Below are positions 27,495-36,690 of a stretch of DNA of 64,000 nt, piece by piece. Where the stretch lies: the NCBI GenBank assembly GCA_963813355.1, contig CAWEYS010000021.1, forward strand, positions 62,001-126,000, given 5' to 3'. Numbering within the stretch: the first letter of the stretch is position 1; each line of letters begins with the position of its first letter. The stretch is from DATAGF01 sp963813355 (GTDB lineage Bacteria > Actinomycetota > Thermoleophilia > Miltoncostaeales > Miltoncostaeaceae). The translations under genes and the position numbers were made by a program. Below the pieces are notes generated by a model. The model was not told where the DNA came from. It made no database searches and was given only the letters and a program-made list of their open reading frames with translations.

Positions 27495-30158
27495 GTGCGG
27501 CCTCTCGAGCTGCGCCTCTCCGCCTTCCGCTCCTACGACGAGGAGACGGTCGACTGGCGTCGCCACGGGCTCGTGGTGATCGCCGGGGACACCGGGGCGG
27601 GCAAGACGTCGCTCCTCGACGCGATCTGCTTCGCGCTCTACGGCCGCACGCCCGAGCTGTCGGGCCCCAAGCAGCTCCTGAGCCTCGGCCGGACCCACGG
27701 CGAGGTGCGCCTCACCTTCGCCCGCGGCGACGAGGTGTGGCGCGCGACCCGGCGCTTCGGGCCCGACGCCCCCGAGCCGCTCCACCTGCTCGAGCGGCTG
27801 CGCGGCGACTCGGACGAGGTCGTCGAGGGGATGGCCGGCGAGATCGTGGTCTCGGAGCGGCTCCAGGAGCTGGTCGGGCTCCGCTTCGAGGCCTTCACGA
27901 GCGCGGTGATCCTCGCCCAGGGGCGCTTCGCGCGGTTCCTCGGGGCGCGCCCGCGCGAGCGCGACGACATCCTGCGCGAGCTCTTCGGGGTCGCCTCGCT
28001 CGAGGGGGCGCGCGTCGCCGCCCAGGCCGCGGCCGGCGCATCGCGCGCGGCCGCCGACGCCCTCGCGGCCGAGCGGGCGCGCCTGCCGGCCCACGGGGCG
28101 CGCGAGCGCGGGCGGGCGGCGGCGGCGGCGCGCGAGGCCGCCGTCCGCGCCGCGGCCGTCGGAGCCCTGGTGCCGGCGGCCGAGGCCGCCGCGGCAGCCC
28201 GGCGCGAGGCGGCGGAGGCCGCCGCCGAGGCCGGCCTGCTCGCGGAGTCGCTCGGGGGCCTCCCCGACGCCGACGCCCGGGCCGCCCTGGCCGGGCGCCT
28301 CGCCGAGACGGGCGCCGCCCGCGAGCGCGCCGAGGCGGCGCTGGCCGGCGCGTCGCGCGCGGCGGCAGAGGCGGTGGGGCGGCGCGACGAGGCGCGGGCG
28401 GGCCACGGCGGGACGGCCGCCGAGCTGGCCGCGCTGCGCGGCGAGGCGGCGCGCCTGGCCGAGCTGGACGCCGACCTCCCCCGCCAGGAGGCCGAGATCG
28501 CCCGGCGGCGGGGGGAGCTCGAGGCCGTGGCGGCCGCCCTCGACACACGCGTCGCACTGGTGGCGCGCGCCGACCGAGCCGAGGCCGTGGCGGCGGCCGA
28601 GGCGAGCCGGGCGGCCGCCGAGGGAGCCGTGGCCCGGGCGGCGGAGCGCGCCGTGGCCGCAGCCGGCCGGCGCACGACCGCCACCCGGCTCGCGGACGAG
28701 GCGGCGGCGGCGGTCGAGAGCGCCCGGCGCGCCCACCTGGCGGCCGACCTGCGGGCGAGCCTCGATCCCGGCGACACCTGCCCGGTGTGCGGCGCGACGA
28801 TCGGGGAGCACCCGGCGGCGGCCGGCGCCCCGGAGCTGGAGCGGGCGCGCCGGGAGGCCGAGGGGGCGCGCCGGGAGGCCGACGACGCGGCGGCGGCGGC
28901 GGCCCGCGCAGCGGCGGAGGAGGCCGCGGCCCGGGCGGCCGCTCAGGCGGCGGGCGACGCGGCGGCGGCGGCGCGCGCGCGGCAGGCCGAGGCCGGCGGG
29001 ACGCCGGACGACGACCCGGGCGCCCTTCGGCGCGAGGCCGGGCCGGTCGCCGAGGACGCGGCCGCCGCGCACGCCGCGGGCGGGGAGCTGACCGCGCTCG
29101 CCGAGCGCCTGGAGGCGGCGCGCGGCGAGGCGGCGCGCCTGCGCGAGCGGCTCGGGGCCTGGGGCGAGCCCGGGGCGGCGGCCCGCCTCGAGGCCGCGGT
29201 CGCCGAGCTGGGCACGCTCGACGCGGCGGCCGAGCGCGCGCTCGGCGAGGACGCGGCCGCGCGCCGGGGCGCCGAGGCGGCCCGCCAGGCGCACGAGGCG
29301 ATCGAGCGCGGCGAGCTCGCCCGCCTCCGCGGCGCGGCCGTGCGGCTGGCCCAGCGGCTGGGGGCCGACCCGCCGGACGCGGCGTCCGGGCCGGACGAGG
29401 CGGTCGAGGCCGCGGGGCGGCTGGCGCGGCGGGCCGAGCGGGCCGTGACGGCGCTGGCCGCCCGCGCCGCGAGCGCGGACGAGCACGCCGGCGAGGTCGA
29501 GACGCGCATCGCCGACGCCGGGGCGGGCCTGGGCCTCGCCGGCCCCGGCGACGTCGGGCCCGCCGCGGCCGCGGCGGGCGGCGCCCGCGACGACGCGCGC
29601 CGCGCCCTGGCCGCGATCGAGGCGACGGCCGCCGAGGGGCGGCGGCTGGCGGCGCTCGAGGCCGGCTCCCGCGCGGCCGCCGAGCGCCAGGGCCGGGTGG
29701 CCGCCGACCTCCAGGCGAACCGCTTCCCGCGCTACCTGCTGCAGCGGTACCGCGAGCGCCTGGCGGTGGGGGCGTCGGCCCGGCTCGAGGAGCTCAGCGG
29801 CCGCCGCTACCGCTTCGCCGGGACCGGGCCCGACCCGCTCGACGTGATCGACCTGGCGCGCGGCGAGCGGCGGCGGGGCGCGGCGACGCTGTCGGGCGGC
29901 GAGCGCTTCCTCGCCAGCCTGGCGCTGGCGCTGGGGCTGGGCGAGGCGGCGGCCGAGTCGGGCGGGCGGCTGGATTGCCTGTTCCTGGACGAGGGCTTCT
30001 CGTCGCTGGACGCCGAGTCGCTCGAGCAGGCCCTGTCGGGCGTCGAGCGGCTGGCCGGCGACGGCCGCCTGGTGGTGGTGATCACGCACATGCCCGGGGT
30101 CGTCGACCGGCTTGGGCGCGGCCATCCGGGTCACGAGGGATCCGAGCGGTGTGAGTAG
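27495..30158 (+). CDS. sbcC: SbcC / Rad50 family SMC-like ATPase
   Basis: 887 residues. ATP-dependent partner of SbcD for processing of DNA ends and hairpins. N-terminal lobe VVIAGDTGAGKTSLLDAICF (Walker A) and the Q-loop region AFTSAVILAQGRFARFLGA; long Ala/Arg/Glu-rich coiled coil; zinc hook CPVCGATIGEHP near residue 430; C-terminal lobe with signature TLSGGERFLASLALALGLG and Walker B LFLDEGFSSLDAESL, then the His switch in VVVITHMPGVVDRLG. The coils are extremely rich in Ala (GCG/GCC runs). Start GTG 27495. Short coil for a bacterial SbcC (~900 rather than ~1050). Confidence 0.95.
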   Translation: MRPLELRLSAFRSYDEETVDWRRHGLVVIAGDTGAGKTSLLDAICFALYGRTPELSGPKQLLSLGRTHGEVRLTFARGDEVWRATRRFGPDAPEPLHLLERLRGDSDEVVEGMAGEIVVSERLQELVGLRFEAFTSAVILAQGRFARFLGARPRERDDILRELFGVASLEGARVAAQAAAGASRAAADALAAERARLPAHGARERGRAAAAAREAAVRAAAVGALVPAAEAAAAARREAAEAAAEAGLLAESLGGLPDADARAALAGRLAETGAARERAEAALAGASRAAAEAVGRRDEARAGHGGTAAELAALRGEAARLAELDADLPRQEAEIARRRGELEAVAAALDTRVALVARADRAEAVAAAEASRAAAEGAVARAAERAVAAAGRRTTATRLADEAAAAVESARRAHLAADLRASLDPGDTCPVCGATIGEHPAAAGAPELERARREAEGARREADDAAAAAARAAAEEAAARAAAQAAGDAAAAARARQAEAGGTPDDDPGALRREAGPVAEDAAAAHAAGGELTALAERLEAARGEAARLRERLGAWGEPGAAARLEAAVAELGTLDAAAERALGEDAAARRGAEAARQAHEAIERGELARLRGAAVRLAQRLGADPPDAASGPDEAVEAAGRLARRAERAVTALAARAASADEHAGEVETRIADAGAGLGLAGPGDVGPAAAAAGGARDDARRALAAIEATAAEGRRLAALEAGSRAAAERQGRVAADLQANRFPRYLLQRYRERLAVGASARLEELSGRRYRFAGTGPDPLDVIDLARGERRRGAATLSGGERFLASLALALGLGEAAAESGGRLDCLFLDEGFSSLDAESLEQALSGVERLAGDGRLVVVITHMPGVVDRLGRGHPGHEGSERCE

Positions 30159-30161
30159 AGT
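30156..30161 (+). promoter_or_regulatory. Possible -10 hexamer of the gene at 30168
   Basis: TAGAGT six bases before GTG 30168 and inside the last codon region of sbcC, no ribosome site. Leaderless-type arrangement. Confidence 0.35.
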
Positions 30162-30167
30162 GGCGGC

Positions 30168-30563
30168 GTGACGCGCGCCTTCCTCTGGATCCACCTGGTC
30201 CTCGCGACCCTCGTGGTGGTGGGGATCTTCGTCCAGGTCTACCTGATCGCGTCGTACTTCTTCGGCGCCGGCACCGACGCCCTCGACGCGCACAAGGACC
30301 TCGGGGGGATCGTGCACATCGTCGAGGTGCTGGTCTTCCTCGCCTCGATCGTCGCGTACTGGCGGCGGTGGTGGGACGTGGGGCTCGGGTTCGCCGTCGG
30401 GGCCATCGGCACCATCCAGCTCGGCTTCGCCGACGGCGACGACTGGGTGGGCGGCCTCCACGGCCTCTTCGCCCTGTTCGTGCTGGTGCTCGCCGCGGTC
30501 GCGGCGCACCGCTCGGTGCGGGCGCTCGGCCTGGGCCGCCACGGGGCGGCCGGCCCGGCCTAG
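30168..30563 (+). CDS. Small four-span membrane protein
   Basis: 131 residues with four hydrophobic spans (LVLATLVVVGIFVQVYLIAS, VHIVEVLVFLASIVAYW, LGFAVGAIGTIQLGF, GLHGLFALFVLVLAAVAA). Conserved-looking His residues (HLVLA, HIVEVL, HGLFAL) in three spans could suit heme or metal binding; the pattern resembles small DUF6220-like proteins, but this is a guess from layout. It is 9 bases after sbcC and may be its own transcript. Stops overlap by 4 bases with the convergent MFS gene. Confidence 0.7.
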   Translation: MTRAFLWIHLVLATLVVVGIFVQVYLIASYFFGAGTDALDAHKDLGGIVHIVEVLVFLASIVAYWRRWWDVGLGFAVGAIGTIQLGFADGDDWVGGLHGLFALFVLVLAAVAAHRSVRALGLGRHGAAGPA

Positions 30564-31720
30564 CCCAGCTCGCGCCGGGCCTCCGCGGCGGCCAGCGGGC
30601 CCAGGGTCAGCCAGCCCACGAGGGGGCAGACCGAGGCCAGCGCGAAGGCGGCCGGCCACGACAGCAGCCCGACCGCCGCGCCGAAGAGCGGCGACGCCGC
30701 GGCGACGGCGACGAACAGGATCGTGTTCTGCAGCCCGAGGGCGGTGCCGACGCGCGAGGGGGCGACCATCTCGGCGGCGGCCGCGAACGAGACCCCGTTG
30801 CCCGCCATCACGACGATCCCGGCGACGATCAGCAGCGGCACGGCCAGCCCGTCGGGCGCGGGAAGGAGGGCCGTGGCGACGCCCAGGCACACGCCGCCGG
30901 CGAGGGCGATCGCCCGCAGCGGCCGGATGCGGCTGCCCAGCCGGTCGGACCACGCCCCGGCCGCGACCCGCGCCGCCGCGCCGCCGATCTGGACGCCGGC
31001 CAGCGCCAGCGCGGAGGCCGTCACCGACCAGCCGCGCTGCTCGTGGAGGTAGAGGGCGAGGAAGCTGAGGACGGAGATCTGCCCGAGGACCACCCCCGCC
31101 GTCCCCAGCGACAGGCGCCAGATGCCCCGGTCGCGCAGCGGGCCGGCCGAGGTGACGTGCGGCGGCGGCTCGTCGAGCTCGCCCGGCTCGGGCTCCGCCC
31201 GGCGCAGCCCGATGGCGGCGGCCGCCGCCCCCCCCAGGCACGCCCCTGCCAGCGCCAGGAGGGCCGCCTCGACCCCGCCGGCGTCGGCCGCCAGGGGCAG
31301 CAGCGCCGCGGCGATGGCCCCGCCGAGCGGGGTCGACATGTGGCGCAGGCCGAGCGCGAATCCGCGCTGCGAGGGACCGAACCACGACACGACCGCCCGG
31401 CCGCTCGCCGCGTTGGCGCTCGAGCCGAAGGCCCCCGCGAGCACCAGGGCGGCGCCGAGGGCCCCGCCGGACGTCGTCTGCGAGGCGAGCGCGAGCCCGC
31501 CCGCCGCCCCGGTGAGGCCCACCGCGATCACGAGCCGCTCGCCGACGCGGTCGGCGAGCGCCCCCCAGGCGAGCAGCGTCGCGACGATGCCGACGGTCGA
31601 GGCCGCCAGGAGAGCCCCGGTCTCGGCGATCGAGAGCCCGTACTCGCTCCGGATCTGCGGCGCCACGGCGGGCAGGCCGAGCTGGACGGCCGAGATGCTG
31701 GCCTGGGCGGCCATCCCCAC
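30560..31720 (-). CDS. Major facilitator superfamily transporter
   Basis: 386 residues, about 12 membrane spans with the MFS loop GALADRVGERLVIAVGL after span 2 and GLRHMSTPLGGAIAAAL (MFS span 5 region) typical of small-molecule or anion antiporters; a second-half copy GAWSDRLGSRIRPLRAIAL marks the repeat. Substrate unknown. GTG 31720 is the first usable start, but the preceding codons (SYRWVVLAV) look like the start of span 1, so the real start might lie inside the end of the upstream S9 peptidase gene. It follows that gene on the same strand. Confidence 0.85.
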   Translation of the reverse strand: MGMAAQASISAVQLGLPAVAPQIRSEYGLSIAETGALLAASTVGIVATLLAWGALADRVGERLVIAVGLTGAAGGLALASQTTSGGALGAALVLAGAFGSSANAASGRAVVSWFGPSQRGFALGLRHMSTPLGGAIAAALLPLAADAGGVEAALLALAGACLGGAAAAAIGLRRAEPEPGELDEPPPHVTSAGPLRDRGIWRLSLGTAGVVLGQISVLSFLALYLHEQRGWSVTASALALAGVQIGGAAARVAAGAWSDRLGSRIRPLRAIALAGGVCLGVATALLPAPDGLAVPLLIVAGIVVMAGNGVSFAAAAEMVAPSRVGTALGLQNTILFVAVAAASPLFGAAVGLLSWPAAFALASVCPLVGWLTLGPLAAAEARRELG

Positions 31721-31748
31721 GGCGAGGACGACCCACCGGTAGGAGTCC

Positions 31749-33593
31749 CTACGGCTCGCTGCGCCCGCCGAGGTGCTTCGCGAAGAAGCGCTCGATGGCC
31801 CGGTAGGCGTCCATGCGGTTCTCGGGCTTCACGAACCCGTGGCCCTCGTCGTCCTTCACGAGGTACTCGACGTCGACGCCCCTCGCGCGCAGGGCCGCGA
31901 CGATCTGGTCGGACTCGGCCTTGGTCACGCGCGGGTCGTTGGCGCCCTGCACCACCAGCAGGGGCGCACGGATCGCGTCGACGCGGTTGAGCGGCGAGCG
32001 CGCCTCGAGGTCGGCGAGCTGCGCGGGGTCGTCGGGGTCGCCCACGTAGCGGAACCAGGTGCTCGCCAGGAACGGGCGCCAGTAGGGCGGGAACGACCGC
32101 ACGAGCGTGACCAGGCTCGACGGGCCGACCACGCTGACGACCGCCGCGAAGACGTCGGGCGTGAAGGTCGCCCCGACGAGGGCGGCGTAGCCGCCGTAGG
32201 AGCCGCCGTAGATGCCGATGCGGGAGCGGTCGGCGATGCCCTCGGCCACCAGCCACTCCACGCCGTCGATGAGGTCGTCGTGCATCCTCCCGGCGAACTC
32301 GCGCTCGGCGGCGTGGGTGAAGCTCTTGCCGAACCCCGTCGAGCCGCGGTAGTTGACCTGGAGCACCGCGTAGCCGCGGTTGGCCAGGAGCTGGGCCTGG
32401 GGGTCGTAGCCCCACGCGTCGCGCGCCCACGGGCCCCCGTGCACCACCAGCACCGCCGGCAGGCCGCGGGGCTCGGCGTCGAGGGGCAGCGTGAGGTAGG
32501 AGCGGAGGGGCAGCCCGTCACGCGATGTGATCGTCACGGGGCGCATGGGCGCGAGGGTCTGCGGGTCGAGCCAGGGGCGCGAGCGGTAGAGGAGCTCCGC
32601 GGCGCCCGTCGCCCGGTCGAAGAGGTAGGTCGCCCCCGGATCGCGGTCGTCGTCGAAGGCCACGATCCACGCGGTCTCGTCGGCGTCCTGCCCCGTGATG
32701 TGCGGGTCGCCGGGGTGGAGGGCGCGGACGGCCTCCCAGTCGCGGCCGAACCGCTCGTCGAAGGGGTGCATCACGGTGCGGTCGCGCAGGTAGGCGGCGC
32801 CCAGCAGCTCCCCCGTCAGGTCGCTGATCACCGGCCCCGACAGATCGGCCTCGTCGTCGCGGTCGAGCTCCCGCTCAGAGCCGTCGGCCGGGTCGAGCTC
32901 GACGAGCCGCTCCAGGTCGGAGCCGCGGGCGCTCCCCACCCACAGCCGGGCGCCGTCGGGCGTGAAGGCGAACGCGTGCCCGCCGTCCTCGTTGGCGAAC
33001 TCGGCGACGACCCGGAACTCGCCGTCCTCGTGGTCGCGCACCAGCAGCTCGTAGTCGCCCGCCGGCGTCTGCGCCCGCGCCGCCCGCAGGAGCCCCTCCC
33101 GGTCGGCGAGCCAGCCGATGATGTTGCCCGGGTTGCGGGCGACGAGCCGGAGCTGTCCGGTCGCCAGCGTCAGGCGGTAGGCGTCGAAGACCGAGCGGTC
33201 GCGGTGGTTCATCGAGACGAGGACGTGGCGGGGGGTGGCCCGCGGCGCCGCGATCAGCCCGGCCCTCACCCCCGCGAAGGGCGTCAGGTCGCGAGTGCGG
33301 CCGCCATCGACCTCGACCGCCATCAGGTGGTGGTTCTCGTCGCCGCCCTGGTCCTGCGAGTAGAGGATGCGGCGCGAGTCGCGCGACCAGAGGTACGAGC
33401 GAACGCCCCGGTCGCGATCGTCGGTCACGGGGCGCTCCCCGCCGCCCTCCCGGTCGCGCACCCAGACGTTCAGCACGCCCTCCCGGGCCGCGAGCCACGA
33501 CAGCCGGCGACCGTCCGGCGAGAGCCGCGCCAGCGCCCGCTCGGGATCCCCGAAGAGGTCGCGGAGCGGGATCAGCGGGGGCACGGCGGGCAT
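31749..33593 (-). CDS. S9 family prolyl oligopeptidase-type serine peptidase
   Basis: 614 residues. N-terminal beta-propeller (~1-340, with repeated blades such as GVLNVWVRDREGG and RRILYSQDQGGDENHHLM) and C-terminal alpha/beta hydrolase domain: HGGPWARDAWGYDPQAQLL (oxyanion region), RIGIYGGSYGGYAALVGAT (catalytic Ser in GGSYGG), VVQGANDPRVTKAES (catalytic Asp), DDEGHGFVKPENR (catalytic His). No signal peptide is visible, so it is probably cytoplasmic acylaminoacyl- or oligopeptidase-like. Divergent from fabD. Confidence 0.93.
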   Translation of the reverse strand: MPAVPPLIPLRDLFGDPERALARLSPDGRRLSWLAAREGVLNVWVRDREGGGERPVTDDRDRGVRSYLWSRDSRRILYSQDQGGDENHHLMAVEVDGGRTRDLTPFAGVRAGLIAAPRATPRHVLVSMNHRDRSVFDAYRLTLATGQLRLVARNPGNIIGWLADREGLLRAARAQTPAGDYELLVRDHEDGEFRVVAEFANEDGGHAFAFTPDGARLWVGSARGSDLERLVELDPADGSERELDRDDEADLSGPVISDLTGELLGAAYLRDRTVMHPFDERFGRDWEAVRALHPGDPHITGQDADETAWIVAFDDDRDPGATYLFDRATGAAELLYRSRPWLDPQTLAPMRPVTITSRDGLPLRSYLTLPLDAEPRGLPAVLVVHGGPWARDAWGYDPQAQLLANRGYAVLQVNYRGSTGFGKSFTHAAEREFAGRMHDDLIDGVEWLVAEGIADRSRIGIYGGSYGGYAALVGATFTPDVFAAVVSVVGPSSLVTLVRSFPPYWRPFLASTWFRYVGDPDDPAQLADLEARSPLNRVDAIRAPLLVVQGANDPRVTKAESDQIVAALRARGVDVEYLVKDDEGHGFVKPENRMDAYRAIERFFAKHLGGRSEP

Positions 33594-33761
33594 CGTGGCA
33601 GGTCGCGGCGCGGAGGCGCCCGGCCGGCCCCGGTTGGACGGGCGGCCGCCGGACCTCTATCATCGCCCGGTTATCGGGTTTTGTCCGCCCGTTGCCCCCC
33701 CGGACGAGGAGCCGGCTCTGAGGCCGTGCACGCGCTCTTGCGACCCCGCTGAGGTCCCCCG

Positions 33762-34682
33762 CTGATCGCTCTGCTCTTCCCCGGCCAGGGGGCGCAGCAG
33801 GTCGGCATGGGACACGCGCTCTCGCAGGCCTTCCCCACGGCCCGCCGCACATTCGAGGAGGCCAACGACCTGCTCGGGTACGACCTCGCGCGCCTGTGCT
33901 TCGAGGGCCCGGCCGAGGACCTGACCTCGACCCGCAACTGCCAGCCGGCGATCCTGACGACCTCGGTGGCGGCGTGGCGGGTCGCGCACGAGCACGGGGT
34001 GACCGGGGACATCGCGATGGGCCACTCGCTCGGCGAGTACTCCGCGCTCGTGGCCTGCGGCAGCCTCTCCTTCGACCAGGCCCTGCAGCTGGTGCAGGCG
34101 CGCGGCGACGCGACCACCGACGTCTCGGCGGCGACGCCGGGCCAGATGGTCGCCCTGCTGGGCGCCAGCGACGAGGACGTCGAGGCCCTCTGCCTGGAGG
34201 CCGGCGAGGTGTGGCCCGCCAACTACAACGGCCCGGGCCAGATCGTCGCCTCCGGCCTGCACCGCGGCGTCAACCGGCTGCGCGATCTCGCGCACGCCCG
34301 CGGGATCAAGGCGCGGCTCCTCGACGTCAACGGCGCGTTCCACTCCTCGGTGATGGCGCCCGCCGCCGAGAAGCTGCGCGAGGCGCTCTCGAGCGTGAAG
34401 ATCGGGACGCCCTCGCTGCCCTTCCTCTCCGCCACCTCCGGCCGGTTCGAGCGCGGCGAGCGCCTGCGGACCCTCCTGGCCCAGCAGCTCACCGCTCCGG
34501 TGCGCTTCACCCAGACCGTCCGGATGGCCCTGGACCACGGCGTCGACACCTTCGTCGAGTTCGGCCACCGGCGCGTGCTGGTCGGCCTGGTGCGGCGTAT
34601 CCGGCCCGACGTCCAGGCGATCCACCTGGGCGATCCGTCGGACCTGCCCGCCCTCCTGGCCATGGCCGGGCGCCCCGACTAG
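33762..34682 (+). CDS. fabD: Malonyl-CoA:ACP transacylase, probable CTG start
   Basis: Loads malonate on ACP for fatty acid synthesis. Seen: ALLFPGQGAQQVGMGHAL (conserved GQGAQ), DIAMGHSLGEYSALVA with the catalytic Ser in GHSLGE, and NGAFHSSVMAPA with the catalytic His. The first ATG (33807) would cut away the first strand and GQGAQ. In frame upstream, TGA lies at 33750-33752, and the only initiator-like codon after it is CTG 33762, preceded by GAGGT at the right spacing (6 bases). This gives 306 residues, the family size. The CTG start is therefore inferred. It opens a fabD-fabG-fabF-fabF cluster without an ACP gene. Confidence 0.93.
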   Translation: MIALLFPGQGAQQVGMGHALSQAFPTARRTFEEANDLLGYDLARLCFEGPAEDLTSTRNCQPAILTTSVAAWRVAHEHGVTGDIAMGHSLGEYSALVACGSLSFDQALQLVQARGDATTDVSAATPGQMVALLGASDEDVEALCLEAGEVWPANYNGPGQIVASGLHRGVNRLRDLAHARGIKARLLDVNGAFHSSVMAPAAEKLREALSSVKIGTPSLPFLSATSGRFERGERLRTLLAQQLTAPVRFTQTVRMALDHGVDTFVEFGHRRVLVGLVRRIRPDVQAIHLGDPSDLPALLAMAGRPD

Positions 34683-34693
34683 GACCGCGGGGA

Positions 34694-35425
34694 GTGCCGG
34701 TCGCGCTCGTCACCGGCGCGAGCAAGGGGATCGGGGCGGCGTGCGCCCTCGCCCTCGCGCGCCGGGGCTACGACCTCGGGCTGACCTACGCGGGCGACCG
34801 CGAGGGCGCCGAGGCGGTCGCCGAGGCGGTCCGCGCCTCGGGCCGCCGGGCCCGCGCGGTGCGCAGCGAGGCCCGCGAGGCGGGCGGCGCCGCCCGCGCC
34901 GTCGAGGAGGTGGAGGGCGCCCTCGGCCCGCTGGATGTCATGGTGGCCAACGCCGGGGTCACCCGGGACGGCCCCGCGGTGCGGATGGCCGGCGAGGCCT
35001 GGAGAGAGCCGATCGACGTGAACCTGACGGGCACCATGAACGCCATCCGCGCCGCGCTCGCGGGGATGGTGCGCCGCGGGGGCGGGTGCGTGGTGGCGAT
35101 CTCCTCGATCGTGGGCGTGCAGGGCAACGCCGGCCAGGCCAACTACGCGGCGTCGAAGGCCGGCATCCTCGGCCTGGTGCGCGCCCTCGCGCGGGAGGCC
35201 GGGCCGTCCGGGGTGCGGGTCAACGCCGTCGCGCCCGGGTTCGTGCGGACGCGCCTCACCGACGTGCTGGACGAGGAGCGGCGGGCGCGCCTGCTCGCGG
35301 CCACGCCCCTCGGGCGGCTGGGCGAGCCCGAGGACGTCGCGGGCCCGGTCGCCTTCCTCTGCTCCCCCGCGGCCGCCTACATCACCGGCGCGGTGCTCGC
35401 GGTGGACGGGGGGCTGCGGCTGTGA
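34694..35425 (+). CDS. fabG: 3-oxoacyl-ACP reductase (SDR family)
   Basis: NADPH-dependent reduction of 3-ketoacyl-ACP. 243 residues: VALVTGASKGIGAACALALA (cofactor site), VMVANAGVTRDG, DVNLTGTMNAIRAAL, VAISSIVGVQGNAGQANYAASKAG with catalytic Ser, Tyr and Lys, and VNAVAPGFVRTRLTDVL. GTG 34694 is preceded by GGGGA. It lies 11 bases after fabD and overlaps the first fabF by 4 bases (GTGA). FabG is favoured over other SDRs because of the fab neighbours. Confidence 0.93.
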   Translation: MPVALVTGASKGIGAACALALARRGYDLGLTYAGDREGAEAVAEAVRASGRRARAVRSEAREAGGAARAVEEVEGALGPLDVMVANAGVTRDGPAVRMAGEAWREPIDVNLTGTMNAIRAALAGMVRRGGGCVVAISSIVGVQGNAGQANYAASKAGILGLVRALAREAGPSGVRVNAVAPGFVRTRLTDVLDEERRARLLAATPLGRLGEPEDVAGPVAFLCSPAAAYITGAVLAVDGGLRL

Positions 35426-36690
35426 GCGCGAACGGGCGCGACCCGGCCCGGCGGGTGGTCGTGACCGGGCTCGGCATCGTCGGCCCGCTCGGCATCGGCT
35501 GGGAGGAGACCTGGAGCGCGGCGCTGGCCGGGCGCTCGGGCGCGGGCCCGATCACCCGCTTCGACGCGTCGGAGCTCGCCTGCCGCATCGCCTGCGAGGC
35601 GCGGGGCTTCGAGCCCGGCGACTTCATCGACCGGCGCTCGGCCCGCCGCATGGACCGCTCGAGCCAGATGGCGGTCGCGGCCGCGCGCCTCGCCCTCGAC
35701 GACGCCGAGCTGGAGATCGATGGCGACGGATACCGCGCCGGGACGGTGATCGCCACCGGCAACGGCGGCAGCGAGACCTTCGAGGAGCACCACCGGGCGC
35801 TGCGCGAGCGCGGGCCCGACCGGTCGTCGCCGCTCATGGTCCCCGTCATGATCGTCAGCATGGCCGCCGGGCAGGTCTCGATGCAGCTCGGGCTGAGGGG
35901 GCCGACGAGCAGCGTCGTCACCGCCTGCGCCGCGGCGAACCACGGCATCGGCGACGCCGCGGCCGTCATCCGCCGCGGGGCCGCCGACGTGATGCTCGCC
36001 GGGGGCGCCGAGGCCGGCGTCACCCCGTTCTGCATGGCCGGCCTGGACGCGACCCGGGCGCTGTCGCGGCGCAACGACGAGCCCGAGCGCGCCAGCCGGC
36101 CGTACGACGTCGGCCGGGACGGCTTCGTGGCCGCGGAGGGGGCCGGCGTCCTGGCGCTCGAGAGCCTGGAGCACGCGCGGGCGCGCGGGGCCGAGATCGT
36201 CTGCGAGCTGACCGGCTACGGCGCGAGCAGCGACGCCTACCACCTCACCGACCCGGAGCCGAGCGGGCGCTGGCAGCTCGCGGCCATGCGCCAGGCGCTG
36301 GCCCAGGGCGGGCTCGCGCCGGACGACCTCGACTACGTGAACGCGCACGGCACATCCACCCCGGCCGGCGACCCGGTCGAGGTCTCCGCCATCCGCCAGC
36401 TCGTCGGCGACGAGCGGGCGGCCGAGGTGCGCGTCTCGTCCACCAAGTCGATGCACGGCCACGCGATGGGCGCCGCGGGCGGCTTCGAGGCCGTGCTGAC
36501 GGCGCTCGCGATCCGCGAGGGCGCCATCCCGCCGACGATCAACCTCGACGAGCTCGACCCGGCCTGCGCCGGCGTGGACCACGTCGCCAACGAGGCGCGC
36601 CGCGGGCCGGTGCGCGTGGCGCTCTCCAACTCGTTCGGCTTCGGGGGCCACAACGCGGTGCTCGCCTTCGCGGCGATGGAGGACGGGTGA
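35422..36690 (+). CDS. fabF: 3-oxoacyl-ACP synthase II, first copy
   Basis: Condensing enzyme (KAS II) of fatty acid elongation. 422 residues: VVVTGLGIVGPLGIGWEETW, VVTACAAANHGIGDAA with catalytic C169, DYVNAHGTSTPAGDPVE (first His), STKSMHGHAMGAAGGFEAV (Lys and second His), and the C-terminal NSFGFGGHNAVLAF. All active residues are present. Overlaps fabG at the start and the second copy at the end, both by GTGA. Confidence 0.95.
   Translation: MSANGRDPARRVVVTGLGIVGPLGIGWEETWSAALAGRSGAGPITRFDASELACRIACEARGFEPGDFIDRRSARRMDRSSQMAVAAARLALDDAELEIDGDGYRAGTVIATGNGGSETFEEHHRALRERGPDRSSPLMVPVMIVSMAAGQVSMQLGLRGPTSSVVTACAAANHGIGDAAAVIRRGAADVMLAGGAEAGVTPFCMAGLDATRALSRRNDEPERASRPYDVGRDGFVAAEGAGVLALESLEHARARGAEIVCELTGYGASSDAYHLTDPEPSGRWQLAAMRQALAQGGLAPDDLDYVNAHGTSTPAGDPVEVSAIRQLVGDERAAEVRVSSTKSMHGHAMGAAGGFEAVLTALAIREGAIPPTINLDELDPACAGVDHVANEARRGPVRVALSNSFGFGGHNAVLAFAAMEDG

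Noticed and set aside
27435..31736. 1433-codon minus-strand frame across sbcC and the MFS gene
   Set aside because: Spans several real genes in a different frame; no homology.
33659..33690. CCCG..CGGGTTTT as terminator between the S9 peptidase and fabD
   Set aside because: Four-base stem only, and it lies upstream of both divergent genes.
33807..33809. ATG 33807 as the fabD start
   Set aside because: Would remove the conserved GQGAQ motif and the first strand.
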